A stretch of 64,000 nt of DNA, from positions 1,240,001 to 1,304,000 of the forward strand of contig NZ_JAIGNN010000001.1 of NCBI RefSeq assembly GCF_019711565.1, given 5' to 3'. The notes below the pieces were generated by a model that was given only the letters and a program-made list of their open reading frames with translations, ran no database searches and was not told the DNA's origin. Positions 1 through 10,100 of the stretch are shown here, one piece after another. Position numbers and translations under genes: made by a program. The stretch is from Qipengyuania proteolytica. GTDB taxonomy: Bacteria > Pseudomonadota > Alphaproteobacteria > Sphingomonadales > Sphingomonadaceae. The stretch's first letter is position 1; every line of letters starts with the position of its first letter.

Positions 1-392
1 AGCCCGAGCGCGATGAGGGTCGCCGCCACGGCGAGGCCGAGCAGCGTTAGCATGGTGATCAGCACCCCGATCATGCGCGGCTTGGTCGGTCCTTCGCCGT
101 CCATGCCGATCCCGTGCGCCACGCGGCCGAGCATGTAGACGCCGACCACCCAGGCGAGCCAGGGATTGCCCTTGCCCGACAATTCGATCGCCGCCACGAG
201 GATCAGGACGAACGGGGTGTTCTCGACGAAATTGAGCTGCGCGCGCATGCGGCGGGTCAGCGGACCGCCGCCGTCGTCGCCGTGGATCGTCTTGGTCGCC
301 CCCCGCATCTGGCCGACCCGCACCGCCAGCCACAGGTTGATCAGCGCAGCCGCCGCTGCCGCGGTCAGTGTCACCGGTAGAAAGATACCCAC
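1..392 (-). CDS. MAPEG family membrane protein (3' end beyond window)
   Basis: This reading frame starts at a GTG (390-392), behind a strong GAGGAGGGA ribosome site on the minus strand, and stays open to the left edge, giving 130 visible residues without a stop. It has an alanine-rich N-terminal membrane segment, then a conserved-looking stretch (residues about 56-75) with arginine, asparagine and glutamate in the order R-M-R-A-Q-x-N-F-x-E-N, and two further hydrophobic segments. That pattern and the expected length of about 135 residues fit the MAPEG family (membrane-associated proteins in eicosanoid and glutathione metabolism). The substrate of bacterial members is mostly unknown. It is divergent from rpmF. 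Two more MAPEG genes lie near 46 kb. Confidence 0.75.
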   Translation of the reverse strand, partial: MGIFLPVTLTAAAAAALINLWLAVRVGQMRGATKTIHGDDGGGPLTRRMRAQLNFVENTPFVLILVAAIELSGKGNPWLAWVVGVYMLGRVAHGIGMDGEGPTKPRMIGVLITMLTLLGLAVAATLIALG

Positions 393-481
393 GCGTTCCC
401 TCCTCGAATTATCGTTCTCGACCCGTCATCGTGCTACGGCGTGCCAGAACCCAGGGCAATGCACTTGGCATCCGCAGACGG

Positions 482-509
482 CTTGCATCCCCCGCCAAAT
501 TCGCTATAG
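482..509 (+). promoter_or_regulatory. probable promoter of rpmF operon
   Basis: CTTGCA (482-487), 16 nt, then CTATAG (504-509) is a good alphaproteobacterial housekeeping promoter. It would start a transcript near 516, about 115 nt ahead of rpmF. No gene is seen in the rest of the 393-629 gap. Confidence 0.5.
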
Positions 510-629
510 CGCGCGCCTTCACCGCACCTGTCGGGATGTTTCGGGTTCACGCACACTTGTGCGATGCCGGACCTTCCCCTAGGGCGGCCACCGAAATTGA
601 CTGAATTTGTTTGAGGAAAAGGTGCCGCC

Positions 630-809
630 ATGGCCGTCCCCAAGAGGAAAGTATCGCCCCACCGCCGCGGCAACCGCCGTTCGCATGATTCGCTCAAGGT
701 CGAGGCTCATCACGAGTGCTCGAACTGCGGCGAACTGAAGCGCCCGCACAACCTGTGCCCGCACTGCGGCCACTACAACGGACGCGAAATCATCGCCGTC
801 GGTCTCTAA
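630..809 (+). CDS. rpmF: 50S ribosomal protein L32
   Basis: This is a 59-residue basic protein with the L32 N-terminus (MAVPKRKVS) followed by a zinc-ribbon of two C-x2-C pairs (C-S-N-C and C-P-H-C), so it is the zinc-binding form of L32. It is a structural component of the large ribosomal subunit near the peptidyl-transferase region. The ATG at 630 follows a GAGGAAAAGG ribosome site. plsX starts 27 nt downstream; the rpmF-plsX-fabH order is widespread in bacteria and couples ribosome and membrane-lipid synthesis. Confidence 0.96.
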   Translation: MAVPKRKVSPHRRGNRRSHDSLKVEAHHECSNCGELKRPHNLCPHCGHYNGREIIAVGL

Positions 810-836
810 GACCGCGCTGAAGAACCGGAGACGCAC

Positions 837-1874
837 ATGAGCCTGCCGCGTATCGCTGTCGATGCGATGGGCGGAGATGAAGGCGTGCGCGTTATGATCG
901 AGGGCGCGGCGCTGGCCCGCCGCCGTCACGACAAGTTCAAATTCCTGCTGGTTGGCGACGAGACGCGCATCAAGGCCGCTCTCGCCGACCATCCGGGGAT
1001 GACCGGAGCCTCCGAAATCCTCCATTGCGAGGATGTGATCGCAGGCGACGAGAAGCCGTCGAAGGCGCTCCGTCGTGCCAAGACCACCAGCATGGGCCTC
1101 GCCGTCGACGCGGTGAAGCGCGGCGAGGCGGGCGCGGCCGTATCCGCCGGCAACACCGGCGCGCTGATGGCCATCTCCAAGCTTGCCCTGCGCACCATGC
1201 CGGGGCTCGACCGGCCGGCGCTCGCAGCCTTGCTGCCGACGCTAGGCGAAAATGACGTCATCATGCTCGACCTCGGCGCGAACCGCGAATGCGATGCGCG
1301 CAACCTGGTCCAGTTCGCGATCATGGGCGCGGCCTATTCGCGCATCGTGACCGGCAATGCGCGGCCCCGTACGCGTCTGCTCAACATCGGCACGGAAGAA
1401 ACCAAGGGCACCGAAGACATCCAGAACGCCGCCGAGATCCTGCGCGCCGCGACCAGCCTCGAAATGCAGTTCGAAGGCTATGTCGAAGCGGACAAGATCA
1501 ACCGCGGCGATTGCGATGTCGTGGTGTGCGACGGCTTCTCGGGCAATATCGCGCTGAAGGCGATCGAAGGCACCGCACGCTTCGTCACCGACCTGCTGCG
1601 CCGCGCCTTTACCAGTTCGATCCGCTCGAAGGTCGGCTTCCTCGTTTCGCGCCCGGCGACCGAACTGCTCAAGCACCACCTCGACCCCAACAACCACAAT
1701 GGCGCGGTCTTCCTCGGCCTCAACGGCGTGGTCGTGAAGAGCCACGGCAGCGCCGATGCCAAGGGCGTCGCCAATGCGGTGGAAGTCGCCGCCCGCCTGC
1801 TGGAGGACGATATCCTCAACCGCATCAAGCACGATCTCGGCGAAGTCGGTACCGAAGGGCTGGCGGCCAAGTGA
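837..1874 (+). CDS. plsX: phosphate acyltransferase PlsX
   Basis: PlsX converts acyl-ACP and phosphate to acyl-phosphate, the donor used by PlsY in the first acylation of glycerol-3-phosphate. The 345-residue length is typical. The N-terminus (I-A-V-D-A-M-G-G-D) and the internal segments S-A-G-N-T-G-A and D-L-G-A-N are PlsX hallmarks. The protein is a peripheral membrane enzyme. Its stop overlaps the GTG start of fabH by four bases (GTGA, 1871-1874), so the two are probably translationally coupled. The partner plsY lies in the same window at 61.4 kb. Confidence 0.97.
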   Translation: MSLPRIAVDAMGGDEGVRVMIEGAALARRRHDKFKFLLVGDETRIKAALADHPGMTGASEILHCEDVIAGDEKPSKALRRAKTTSMGLAVDAVKRGEAGAAVSAGNTGALMAISKLALRTMPGLDRPALAALLPTLGENDVIMLDLGANRECDARNLVQFAIMGAAYSRIVTGNARPRTRLLNIGTEETKGTEDIQNAAEILRAATSLEMQFEGYVEADKINRGDCDVVVCDGFSGNIALKAIEGTARFVTDLLRRAFTSSIRSKVGFLVSRPATELLKHHLDPNNHNGAVFLGLNGVVVKSHGSADAKGVANAVEVAARLLEDDILNRIKHDLGEVGTEGLAAK

Positions 1875-2836
1875 TCCGCTCGGTCATCCGCGGCACCGGC
1901 TCGGCCCTGCCCGCGCAATGCGTGACCAATGCCGAACTGGCGAGCCGCGTCGATACCTCGGACGAATGGATCGTCGAGCGCACCGGCATCCGCCAGCGCT
2001 ACATCGCGGGCGAGGGGGAGACGACCTCCACCCTCGCGACGGCGGCTGCGCGCGCTGCACTGGACGCGGCGGGAATCGATGCGCGCGAGATCGGGCTGAT
2101 CATCCTCGCCACCGCGACGCCCGACCACACCTTTCCCGCCACCGCGACCCAGGTCCAGGCCGCGCTCGGCTGCAATGGCGGCATCGCCTTCGATGTCCAT
2201 GCCGTCTGCTCGGGCTTCCTGTACGCGCTCACGACCGCCGACTCGATGTTGCGCACCGGCCTTGCCAGCAAGGCGCTGGTGATCGGCGCGGAAACCTTCA
2301 GCCGCATTCTCGACTGGGAAGACCGCACCACCTGCGTGCTCTTCGGCGATGGTGCGGGCGCCGTCGTCCTCGAAGCGCAGGACGTTGTCGAGGATGGCCC
2401 CGGTATCATCGCCAGTCGCCTACATGCCGACGGCGCGCACAAGGACATGCTCTACGTCGACGGCGGTCCCTCGACTACTGGCACGGTCGGCCATCTGCGC
2501 ATGCGTGGGCGCGAGGTGTTCCGCCACGCGGTGGTGAACCTCGCCGATGTGCTCAAGGAAGTCCTCGAAGCGGCAGCGGTCACGGCGGCGGATATCGACT
2601 GGGTGGTGCCGCACCAGGCGAACGCCCGCATCCTCGATGCGACCGCCCGCAAGCTCGACCTTCCGGCGGAAAAGGTCGTGGTGACGGTGGACCGCCATGC
2701 CAATACCTCGGCCGCTTCGGTGCCGCTCGCCTTCGACGCCGCAATGCGCGACGGGCGCATCAAACCGGGTGACCTCGTGATGTTCGAAGCCATGGGTGGC
2801 GGCTTCACCTGGGGCGCATCGCTCGCGCGCATATAA
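1871..2836 (+). CDS. fabH: beta-ketoacyl-ACP synthase III
   Basis: FabH condenses acetyl-CoA with malonyl-ACP to start type II fatty-acid synthesis. I place the start at the GTG overlapping the plsX stop; this gives 321 residues beginning [10 protein letters not shown], which is where FabH proteins normally begin. The catalytic triad is present: Cys113 in A-V-C-S-G, His248 in V-P-H-Q-A-N, and Asn278 in A-N-T-S-A. The longer open frame upstream overlaps plsX and is not coding. ihfA follows about 100 nt downstream. Confidence 0.97.
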   Translation: MIRSVIRGTGSALPAQCVTNAELASRVDTSDEWIVERTGIRQRYIAGEGETTSTLATAAARAALDAAGIDAREIGLIILATATPDHTFPATATQVQAALGCNGGIAFDVHAVCSGFLYALTTADSMLRTGLASKALVIGAETFSRILDWEDRTTCVLFGDGAGAVVLEAQDVVEDGPGIIASRLHADGAHKDMLYVDGGPSTTGTVGHLRMRGREVFRHAVVNLADVLKEVLEAAAVTAADIDWVVPHQANARILDATARKLDLPAEKVVVTVDRHANTSAASVPLAFDAAMRDGRIKPGDLVMFEAMGGGFTWGASLARI

Positions 2837-2934
2837 CATTTGGTCGAAAACTTGTTTGCGTGGATTGCGATTCCCGCGACAAACCATTAGTTTGCTTCAA
2901 GAACTTCACTCAGGGTCGCGTCTGGGGGAAGATG

Positions 2935-3240
2935 ATGGACACTATGCGCACAATCGGAACACTTACCCGGGCGGATCTCGCCGAAACGATCAATCGTAAG
3001 ATGGGTCTTTCGCGCGCCGAGTCGCTCGACATGGTCGAGGCGATTCTCGAGAAGATGAGCGACGCGCTCGAAAAGGGCGAAAACGTCAAGATTTCCGGCT
3101 TCGGCAGCTTCGTGCTGCGCGACAAGAAGGAACGCGTCGGCCGCAACCCCAAGACCGGGGTCGAGGTGCCGATCACGCCGCGCCGCGTGATGACCTTCCG
3201 CGCCAGCCAACTGCTGAAGGAGCGGATCGCGAACGGCTGA
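2935..3240 (+). CDS. ihfA: integration host factor subunit alpha
   Basis: This is a DNA-bending nucleoid protein that pairs with IhfB. I chose the ATG at 2935 because a GGGGGA site (2924-2929) sits five bases upstream; ATGs at 2932 and 2944 are spaced less well. The product is 101 residues. It contains the HU/IHF arm signature (G-F-G-S-F, then R-x-x-R-x-G-R-N-P-x-T, and I-x-P-x-R-R-V) that inserts into the DNA minor groove. ihfA followed by a merR-family gene behind plsX-fabH is a conserved alphaproteobacterial arrangement. Confidence 0.96.
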   Translation: MDTMRTIGTLTRADLAETINRKMGLSRAESLDMVEAILEKMSDALEKGENVKISGFGSFVLRDKKERVGRNPKTGVEVPITPRRVMTFRASQLLKERIANG

Positions 3241-3262
3241 CGCCGGGCAAGGGAAGGGTCGC

Positions 3263-3625
3263 ATGGCACAATTCGACGACGGCAAGGAAGCGGGCGCGCT
3301 GCGCACCATCGGCGAAGTCGCCAAGGCGACCGGCATCAAGCCGCATGTGCTGCGTTACTGGGAGCAGCAGTTCCCCATGCTGAAGCCGCTAACCCGCAGC
3401 GGCGGCAGGCGCTACTACCGGCCTGAGGACGTCGCACTTGTCGAACGGATCGACCGGCTGGTGAACCGCGAAGGCTACACGCTCAAGGGCGCCAGGGCGG
3501 CGCTGCGCGAAGTTCCCGACCAGCAGGCAACGGCGCAGACACCTGCGGTGCCAGACGCGCCGGGCAACATCCTGCCGCGCCTCAAGGCCATTCGCGACGA
3601 TCTCAGGCGCGCGCTTGCGGCCTAG
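3263..3625 (+). CDS. MerR family transcriptional regulator
   Basis: This 120-residue protein has an N-terminal winged helix (about residues 12-80) with the MerR features T-I-G-E-V-A, the recognition segment H-V-L-R-Y-W-E and the wing G-G-R-R-Y-Y. The C-terminal part is short and has no metal-binding cysteines, so it is not a mercury or redox sensor of the classical type. It lies 22 nt behind ihfA in the same orientation and is probably co-transcribed. Its target genes cannot be told from the sequence. Confidence 0.9.
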   Translation: MAQFDDGKEAGALRTIGEVAKATGIKPHVLRYWEQQFPMLKPLTRSGGRRYYRPEDVALVERIDRLVNREGYTLKGARAALREVPDQQATAQTPAVPDAPGNILPRLKAIRDDLRRALAA

Positions 3626-3628
3626 GGC

Positions 3629-4942
3629 CTAACCGGCCAGCGACACAAGCAATCCGCCCAGCGCGCACAATCCCAGCACGCGCAGGACGCTCCAGTTCAG
3701 GGCGAAGGTCAGCACTAATGCCGTTGCCGCAAGCACGGCAGCGCGCCAGTCGAAGCTTGCCCATTCGGGAAGGTAGGACCGCAGCGGACCCGCCCTGCTT
3801 TCCGTCACTTCGGCAAAGATCACATGCAGCGCGAACCATGCGGTCAGGTTGGCGATCACCCCGACGACGGCGGCCGTCACCCCGGCGAGGGCCCCTCTCA
3901 GGCGGTCCGCATGTGCGAGCCGGTCGATCCATGGCGCGAAGGCGAAAATCCAAAGGAAGCACGGCGCGAAGGTGACCCAGGTGGTAAGGCCTGCGCCGAT
4001 CATCCCCGCCACGAAGGGCGTGAACGGTTCGGGCGCGCGGAAGGCCGCGAGATAGCCCACGAACTGAGTCACGAGGATCAGCGGCCCGGGCGTGGTTTCG
4101 GCAAGGCCGAGCCCGTCGGCCATCTCGCCCGGGCGGAGCCAGCCAAAGCCCTGGACTGCCTCCTGCGCCATGTAGGCGAGCACGGCATAAGCTCCGCCGA
4201 AGGTGACGACCGCCAGCTTGGAGAAGAACACGCCGATGTCCCACAGCACGTGTTCGCGGCCCAGCGTGGCGGCGACCGCGAGCAGCGGCAGGGCCCAGAT
4301 TGCGCCCCAGACGATTATCGAGCGCAGGATTGCCGCCCATGGCCCCGGACCCGCGACGGGCGCCCCGGCCCCCGGCTGGAGCGCGAGCCAGCCCGGACTC
4401 CGCATCGCTGCCGCAGCGCCAAGCACGCCCGCACCGAGCACGATCAGCGGAAAGGGCAGGTCGAAAAGGAACAATGCCATGAAGGCCGCGATGGCCAGCG
4501 CTCGCTTGAAGCCCGTCTGCAGCGCTCGCCGCGAAATTCGCAGCAGCGCCTCCACGACGATTGCCAGAACCGCCGCCTTGATGCCCAGGAACAGCGCGTT
4601 GAACCACGCAAGATCGGCCGCGACCGCATAAAGCGCCGAGAGCGCGAAGACTACCAACGCGCCCGGCAGGATGAACAGCATGCCCGCAGCCAGGCCGCCG
4701 CGCCAGCCATGCAGGCGCCATCCGATCCATGTGGCGAGTTGCTGCGCTTCGGGACCGGGAAGCAGGTTGCAGAAATTGAGGCCGTGGAGGAAATCCTCCT
4801 CGCTGACCCAGTCCCGCTCTTCCACCAGTTCGCGGTGCATCAGCGCAATCTGTCCGGCTGGCCCGCCGAAACTGAGCAGGCCGATCCGGGCGAAGACAGG
4901 GAGGCTGTCGCCAAGCAGGCGGGGAGGTGCATCATCGTCCAT
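3629..4942 (-). CDS. chrA: chromate transporter ChrA
   Basis: ChrA is an inner-membrane transporter of the CHR family; studied members export chromate. The 437-residue length fits the long form with two homologous CHR domains: an N-terminal half with F-x-R-I-G-x-x-S-F-G-G-P-A-G and P-G-P-E-A-Q, and a C-terminal half with F-G-G-A-Y-A and T-P-G-P. I use the ATG at 4940-4942 because a GAGG site stands five bases upstream; a GTG two codons earlier is the alternative. It ends three bases from the convergent merR gene and starts 22 nt downstream of the M24 peptidase gene, with which it may be transcribed. Confidence 0.92.
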   Translation of the reverse strand: MDDDAPPRLLGDSLPVFARIGLLSFGGPAGQIALMHRELVEERDWVSEEDFLHGLNFCNLLPGPEAQQLATWIGWRLHGWRGGLAAGMLFILPGALVVFALSALYAVAADLAWFNALFLGIKAAVLAIVVEALLRISRRALQTGFKRALAIAAFMALFLFDLPFPLIVLGAGVLGAAAAMRSPGWLALQPGAGAPVAGPGPWAAILRSIIVWGAIWALPLLAVAATLGREHVLWDIGVFFSKLAVVTFGGAYAVLAYMAQEAVQGFGWLRPGEMADGLGLAETTPGPLILVTQFVGYLAAFRAPEPFTPFVAGMIGAGLTTWVTFAPCFLWIFAFAPWIDRLAHADRLRGALAGVTAAVVGVIANLTAWFALHVIFAEVTESRAGPLRSYLPEWASFDWRAAVLAATALVLTFALNWSVLRVLGLCALGGLLVSLAG

Positions 4943-4964
4943 CGTCACCTCGCCGGTCAGCGGT

Positions 4965-6338
4965 CTAGTCGGACGGGATTAGCGTCAGCTCGGTCTGCCG
5001 TCCATCGAGGAAGCGGACGGTTTCGCCGTCGAAATACGCGTCCTCCTCGCTGCGGAAGTCGACCTTCTGGCCGCCCCACTCCGGCACCGGCTTGTAGCTC
5101 GTCAGCTCGATCGACCATGTCGTGTTCGCGCGCACGCGGTATTCGCCGCGCGGATCGGCATTCTGGTTGTCCCAGAAGCCGACGGCAGAGCCTGCGCCGT
5201 GGCCGTGGAAGCCGATGGGGTGCGAATAGATCGAGGGCTCGAGGCCCTCGGCGATCGCTGCGGCACGCGCGCGGGCGAGGATTTCATTGCCCGAGAGGCC
5301 CGTCTCGAATGCCGCGATCAAGTGATCCTGCACGCGATTGGTGGCGGCGAGCCCGGCGCGCAGGCCAGCGGGCGCCTCGGTCTCGCCCGGCTTGAGCACA
5401 TAGGCGAGGTGCTGCGTATCGGTGTTGAGCCGCAGGTATGTGATGCCGAAATCGGTCCACAGCAAATCGCCGGGCTCGATCACCGTGTCATCGCGCAGCA
5501 TGCCCTCGACGCCCTGCCGCTGGATGCCGACCGAGGGATGGAACCACGGCGTCAGCCCGAGCGACGCCAGCGTCTCGCGATACCACCACTGCACGTCCAC
5601 CGCCGTGGTCACCCCCGGCGTGATGACCTCGCGCGAGAAGGCGCGCTCGATGATCGAATGCGCGACGCGCACGATACCGGGGTAGATCTCCAGCTCGGCA
5701 GGCGTGCGGCTCTCGAGCCAGCGCAATGCGAGCGTCTCGCCCGAGACGATGCGATCGCGATAGGGCTCGGGCAGGGCGGCGGTCATCAGGCGGTACTGGC
5801 TGAGCGTCATGCCGTCACCGAAGGCGGTGAGGTCGGAGAAATTGATCGCGATCTTCGCCGGATCGCGCTCGGCGATCAGATCCGCCACGGCCTGCCACTG
5901 GTCGGGTTGCTGCGCCGGCTCCCAGCTGGCCGCGAACAGATCGCCCAGGCCATAGCGGCTGACCGTCAGGCGCTCGACCGGCTGGCCATTGCCCGGATCG
6001 TGGAACACGAGGATCGTGCGCCGCCGCGCGCTCATGCTTTCCGCATCGAGCATGGTGGCGATTACCGGCTCCTCGAAATATTCGCGCGCCATCAGGACCC
6101 ACATGTCGATGCCCTGCTCGCGCATGATCTGCGGCACCACGGTTTCGAGCCGCTCGGCAAGGATGCGGTCGATCACCTGCGCCCGTTCGCGCATCGGCAA
6201 GATCGAGGGCATTTCGGGATGGGTGAGTTCGGTGTCCGTCATGGGGACGATCGGCGGTTCGATCGTGCCCGCCGCAACGGGAGCGGTGTGTGCGATCAGC
6301 GCTAACGCGATCGACGAAGAGCACAGGAATTTCCGCAT
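4965..6338 (-). CDS. exported M24 family metallopeptidase
   Basis: The protein (457 residues) begins with a Sec signal peptide (charged M-R-K, hydrophobic core, cleavage near A-P-V-A-A-G), so it acts in the periplasm or outside. The C-terminal 'pita-bread' domain keeps the five M24 metal ligands in order: Asp in T-D-F-G, Asp in N-T-D-T-Q-H, His in H-G-H-G-A-G, Glu in S-I-E-L-T and Glu in R-S-E-E-D. This points to a Xaa-Pro aminopeptidase-like enzyme, although substrate is not determined. The frame remains open upstream of 6338, but only the start chosen here yields a signal peptide directly at the N-terminus. Confidence 0.9.
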   Translation of the reverse strand: MRKFLCSSSIALALIAHTAPVAAGTIEPPIVPMTDTELTHPEMPSILPMRERAQVIDRILAERLETVVPQIMREQGIDMWVLMAREYFEEPVIATMLDAESMSARRRTILVFHDPGNGQPVERLTVSRYGLGDLFAASWEPAQQPDQWQAVADLIAERDPAKIAINFSDLTAFGDGMTLSQYRLMTAALPEPYRDRIVSGETLALRWLESRTPAELEIYPGIVRVAHSIIERAFSREVITPGVTTAVDVQWWYRETLASLGLTPWFHPSVGIQRQGVEGMLRDDTVIEPGDLLWTDFGITYLRLNTDTQHLAYVLKPGETEAPAGLRAGLAATNRVQDHLIAAFETGLSGNEILARARAAAIAEGLEPSIYSHPIGFHGHGAGSAVGFWDNQNADPRGEYRVRANTTWSIELTSYKPVPEWGGQKVDFRSEEDAYFDGETVRFLDGRQTELTLIPSD

Positions 6339-6424
6339 CGTTTCTCCATCCGAATTGCCCGGGTTTGCAAGCTCAGTACCCACTGGCGGCCCGCGCGAAC
6401 AGGGGCTTGCCTCGGACGCCGCCT

Positions 6425-7129
6425 TCAGGCCACCGCCGCGCCGAACAATTTGCCGACGAGGGCGGTCACGACCATCGCCATCGCACCCCAGAAAACCACC
6501 CGCACGATCGATGGGACCAGCGGTGCGCCGCCCGCCTTCGCGCCAAGGGCGCCGAGCACGGCGAGGCATATGAGAGACGCTGCAGCCACCGCGAAGACCA
6601 TGCTCGACAGCGGCGCCAGCGGCACCACCAGCAGGGGCGCGGCGGCGCCGGCCGTGAAGGTCAGGGCCGAAGCCACCGCAGCCTGGAGCGGGCGCGCCGT
6701 GCTGGCTTCCGAGATGCCGAGCTCGTCCCGCGCATGGGCGCCGAGTGCATCATGCGCCATCATCTGCCGTGCCACTTCGCTGGCGGTCGCGGCATCGACG
6801 CCGCGTGCCTCGTAGACCGCCGCGAGTTCTGCGTGCTCGAATTCGGCGTCGCTCGCCAATTCTGCGGTTTCGCGGGCAAGGTCCGCCTTTTCCGTATCCG
6901 CCTGCGAACTGACCGAGACATACTCGCCCGCTGCCATCGACATCGCACCGGCGAAGAGCGAGGCCATTCCCGCGACCAGGATTTCGCTGCGCCCGGCACT
7001 GGCTGCCGCCACCCCGACGATCAGGCTGGCGGTCGAGACGATGCCGTCGTTGGCCCCCATCACGGCGGCGCGGAGCCAGCCGATGCGCGATGTCGCATGG
7101 CTCTCCGTATGTGTCTTCAGTCTCGTCAC
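6425..7129 (-). CDS. VIT1/CCC1 family transporter
   Basis: This 234-residue protein resembles the vacuolar iron transporter (CCC1/VIT1) family, which moves Fe2+ or Mn2+. The first membrane helix carries the hallmark M-G-A-N-D-G-I-V-S-T, followed by A-G-A-M-S-M-A-A-G-E-Y-V, a hydrophilic acidic loop of about 90 residues that in this family binds metal, and three C-terminal hydrophobic helices. I use a GTG at 7127-7129 because GGGAGGA lies eight bases upstream; another GTG ten codons earlier has no such site. It lies downstream of smc on the same strand with 37 nt between them. Confidence 0.88.
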   Translation of the reverse strand: MTRLKTHTESHATSRIGWLRAAVMGANDGIVSTASLIVGVAAASAGRSEILVAGMASLFAGAMSMAAGEYVSVSSQADTEKADLARETAELASDAEFEHAELAAVYEARGVDAATASEVARQMMAHDALGAHARDELGISEASTARPLQAAVASALTFTAGAAAPLLVVPLAPLSSMVFAVAAASLICLAVLGALGAKAGGAPLVPSIVRVVFWGAMAMVVTALVGKLFGAAVA

Positions 7130-7166
7130 GAACCTGTCCTCCCTCGATGCAGGACACACGGCGCAG

Positions 7167-10100
7167 CTATTCCGCCGCCAGCAATTCCTCGGCCCCGCCG
7201 AGGTCCACGCTGACGAGGCGGCTGACGCCCTTCTCGATCATGGTGACGCCGAACAGGCGGTGCATGCGGCTCATCGTCACGGCATTATGCGTGACGATGA
7301 GATAGCGGGTCTGCGTTTCCCTGGTCATCGCGTCGAGGAGGTCGCAGAAGCGGTCGATATTAGCATCGTCCAATGGCGCGTCGACTTCGTCCAACACGCA
7401 GATCGGGGCAGGGTTGGTCAGGAACAGAGCGAAGATCAGCGCAGTGGCGGTGAGCGCCTGTTCGCCGCCCGAAAGCAGGGTGAGCGACTGCAACCGCTTG
7501 CCCGGCGGTTGCGCGAAGATTTCGAGCCCGGCTTCGAGCGGATCGTCGCTGTCGATCAGCGCAAGATGCGCCTCGCCGCCTTCGAACAGGCGCATGAACA
7601 GCCGTTTGAAGTGGCCGTTGACTTGCTCGAACGCGGTGCGTAGCCGCTCGCGGCCCTCTCGGTTGAGACTGCCGATCGATCCGCGCAGCCGGCTGACGGC
7701 CTCGCGCAGCTCTTCCTGTTCTTCGGCATTGGCGCCGTGTTCGCTCTCGATCCGTTCGAGTTCCTCGGCGGCGACGAGGTTGACCGGGCCGATCCGCTCG
7801 CGGCTGGCGGTCAGGCGGTCCATCTCCTCGCTCTCGGCCTCGGCGTGGCGGATGGCGGTCTCGTCGAAAGCGAAGCGTTCGGGCAGCAGCGGCGGCGGGC
7901 AATGGAAGCGCTCGCCCGATATGCGCGCCATCTCGATCCGGCGGCCGTCTTGGTTCTCGGCCCGGGCGGCAAGGCCGGCGCGGTTCTCGCGCGCTTCGGC
8001 AAGGGCCTCGTTGGCGGCGGCGAAGGCGCGCTCGGCCTCCTGCGCCACACCGGTGGCGGCGGCGACGGCTTTCTCCGCCTCGGCCAGCTCGGTGCCGAGC
8101 CGTTCGCGCAGCTGGTCGCCTTGTTCGATCTCACGCATCAGGCCTTCGGGCTTGGCGGCGGTGACCGCGCGTTCCTGCGCGATTTCCTCGGCGCGGATTT
8201 CCATTTCGGACAGGCGGCGGGCGGCATCGCCGCTGCGCGCCTGCCAGTTGGCCATGTCGCTGCGCTGGGCGGCGGCACGTTCGCGCGCAACAGCGAGCGA
8301 CTGTTCGTAGGCGGCGAGCTCGGCGGCGCGGGCCTGCAGCGTGACGCGCGCGGCCTCGTTCTGCGCGCGCGAGGCTTCGAGCGCGGCGCGGCCCGCGGCG
8401 GGATCGGGCAGCGCATCGCGCTTGCCTTCGGCGGCGGCGAGTTCGGACCGGGCGAGGGCCAGCACTTCGCCATGCTCGCTTTCGCTGCGCGCGAGTTCCT
8501 GCAGCCGGGCGGCGAGCCGCTCGCGTGCCGCTTCGGCCTGGTCGAGCGTGCGCAGGGCCTGCCGTTCCCTGTCGGCCAGCCCCGCGAGCGCGCGCTCGGC
8601 CGCAATCAGGTCACGCTGGAGCTGCGCGAGTTCGGTGCCCGCGCTGTCGAGCGCGGCTTGCGAGCGATCGGCGGCGTCGCGCAGGGCGGGCAGCTTCGCC
8701 TCGACCTCGGCGAACCGGTTCTCCGCCTCGAGCCGGGCGGCTTCGGCAGAACCTTCGCCGCGGACCACCAGCCCGTCCCAGCGACGCAGCGCGCCTGCCA
8801 GCGTGACCAGCGCATGACCCGGCGCGAGGGTGCGGCCATCGTCACGGTCCGCGACATGGACCAGCGCGAGCCGCGCGCGCAATTCGTCCGGGCAGCTTTC
8901 GACATGGGCGGAGAGGCTGGCCGCCACCGGCGCGGGCGGTTCGGCCCCGGTCCAGTAACGCCCTTCCGCATCGCCGTCCGGCGCGCCGAGCAAGGCTTTG
9001 CCATCGCGGCCCAGCGCCGCGGCGACCGCGCGTTCATAGCCCTTGGCCGCCCGCACGCCGTCGATCGCTTGCTGGCGCCCGCTGCGCTTCTCCGCGGCGC
9101 GCTGGCGCGCATCGCGGTCCCGCCTCAACGCATCATATTCGCGCTGGACGCCCGAGAGTTCGGCCTTGGCTTCGGCCAGGGCCGAGGAAGCTTCGTCGCG
9201 TCCGGCCTGCAATTCGGCCTTGCGCGCCTGCATGGCTTCGAGGCCTGCGCGGGCTTCGGCAAGGCCAGTCTCGGCCTCTGCGAGAGCCGCCTTCACCGTC
9301 TCGACCTCGGCATCGGGGTCCTCGCCCGCCAGCGCCGCGCGCTGTTCGGCCATCCGCCGGCCCTCGGCCTCGGCCCGGTCGAGCCGGGTGCGCGCCTGCG
9401 CGATCTCGGCCTCGGCGACGCGCCATTCGGCCTCTACCCCGGCATTGTCCGCTGTGGCCTTGGCGAGGGCGAGTTCGGCGGCGCGGCTCGCGCGCTCGGC
9501 ATCTTCGGAGGCGCGCAGCAGGGCGGGGCGCTTCTCCTCGTCACCCGCCAGCGACTTCTCGGTCTCGGCGAGGTCGCGTTCGAGCCTCGCCAGCGCTTCC
9601 GCCGCATCCCTGGTCAGCCGGTCGGCCTCGCCGCGATCCGCTTCGAGCCGGGCTGTCTGCCGTTCGAGGTCGGCGAGGCGCTGTTCGGCGGCTTCGAGCT
9701 GGGTGGTGAGTGCGGCCATGCGGTGGCCATGCGCGCTGGCATCGTCGCGGCGGTCCGCCTGTTCCTCGCGCGCTTCTGCGAGCGCTTCGGCCGCGGCGCG
9801 CTGCGCCTTCTGCGCTTCGTCCGCCGCCTTCTGGGATTCAGCGACCCGCGCCTCGGCGGCCTGTGCGGCCTTCCTGGCCTCTTCCGCTGCCGCCGCCGCA
9901 TCGCGCCAGCGGGCGAAGACGAGCCGGGCTTCCGCAGTGCGGATCTCGTCGGTCAACTTGGTATAGCGCTCGGCCTGCTTGGCCTGCCGCCGGAGCGAGG
10001 CGATCTGGCTGTCGAGCCCGGCCATGATGTCCTCGAGCCGCTCGAGATTGGCCTCGGTCTGCCTCAATTTGCTCTCGGCATCGCGGCGGCGGACATGGAG

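Noticed and set aside
393..629. Possible small gene in the gap between the MAPEG gene and rpmF
   Set aside because: The only frames there are short, antisense to one another and lack a ribosome site; the gap has a promoter.
3626..3628. A tRNA gene behind merR, where some relatives have tRNA-Pro
   Set aside because: The next gene ends three bases away and no cloverleaf can be drawn.
3824..5395. A 523-codon frame antisense to chrA
   Set aside because: chrA has two CHR domains in the other strand; the antisense product is low-complexity.
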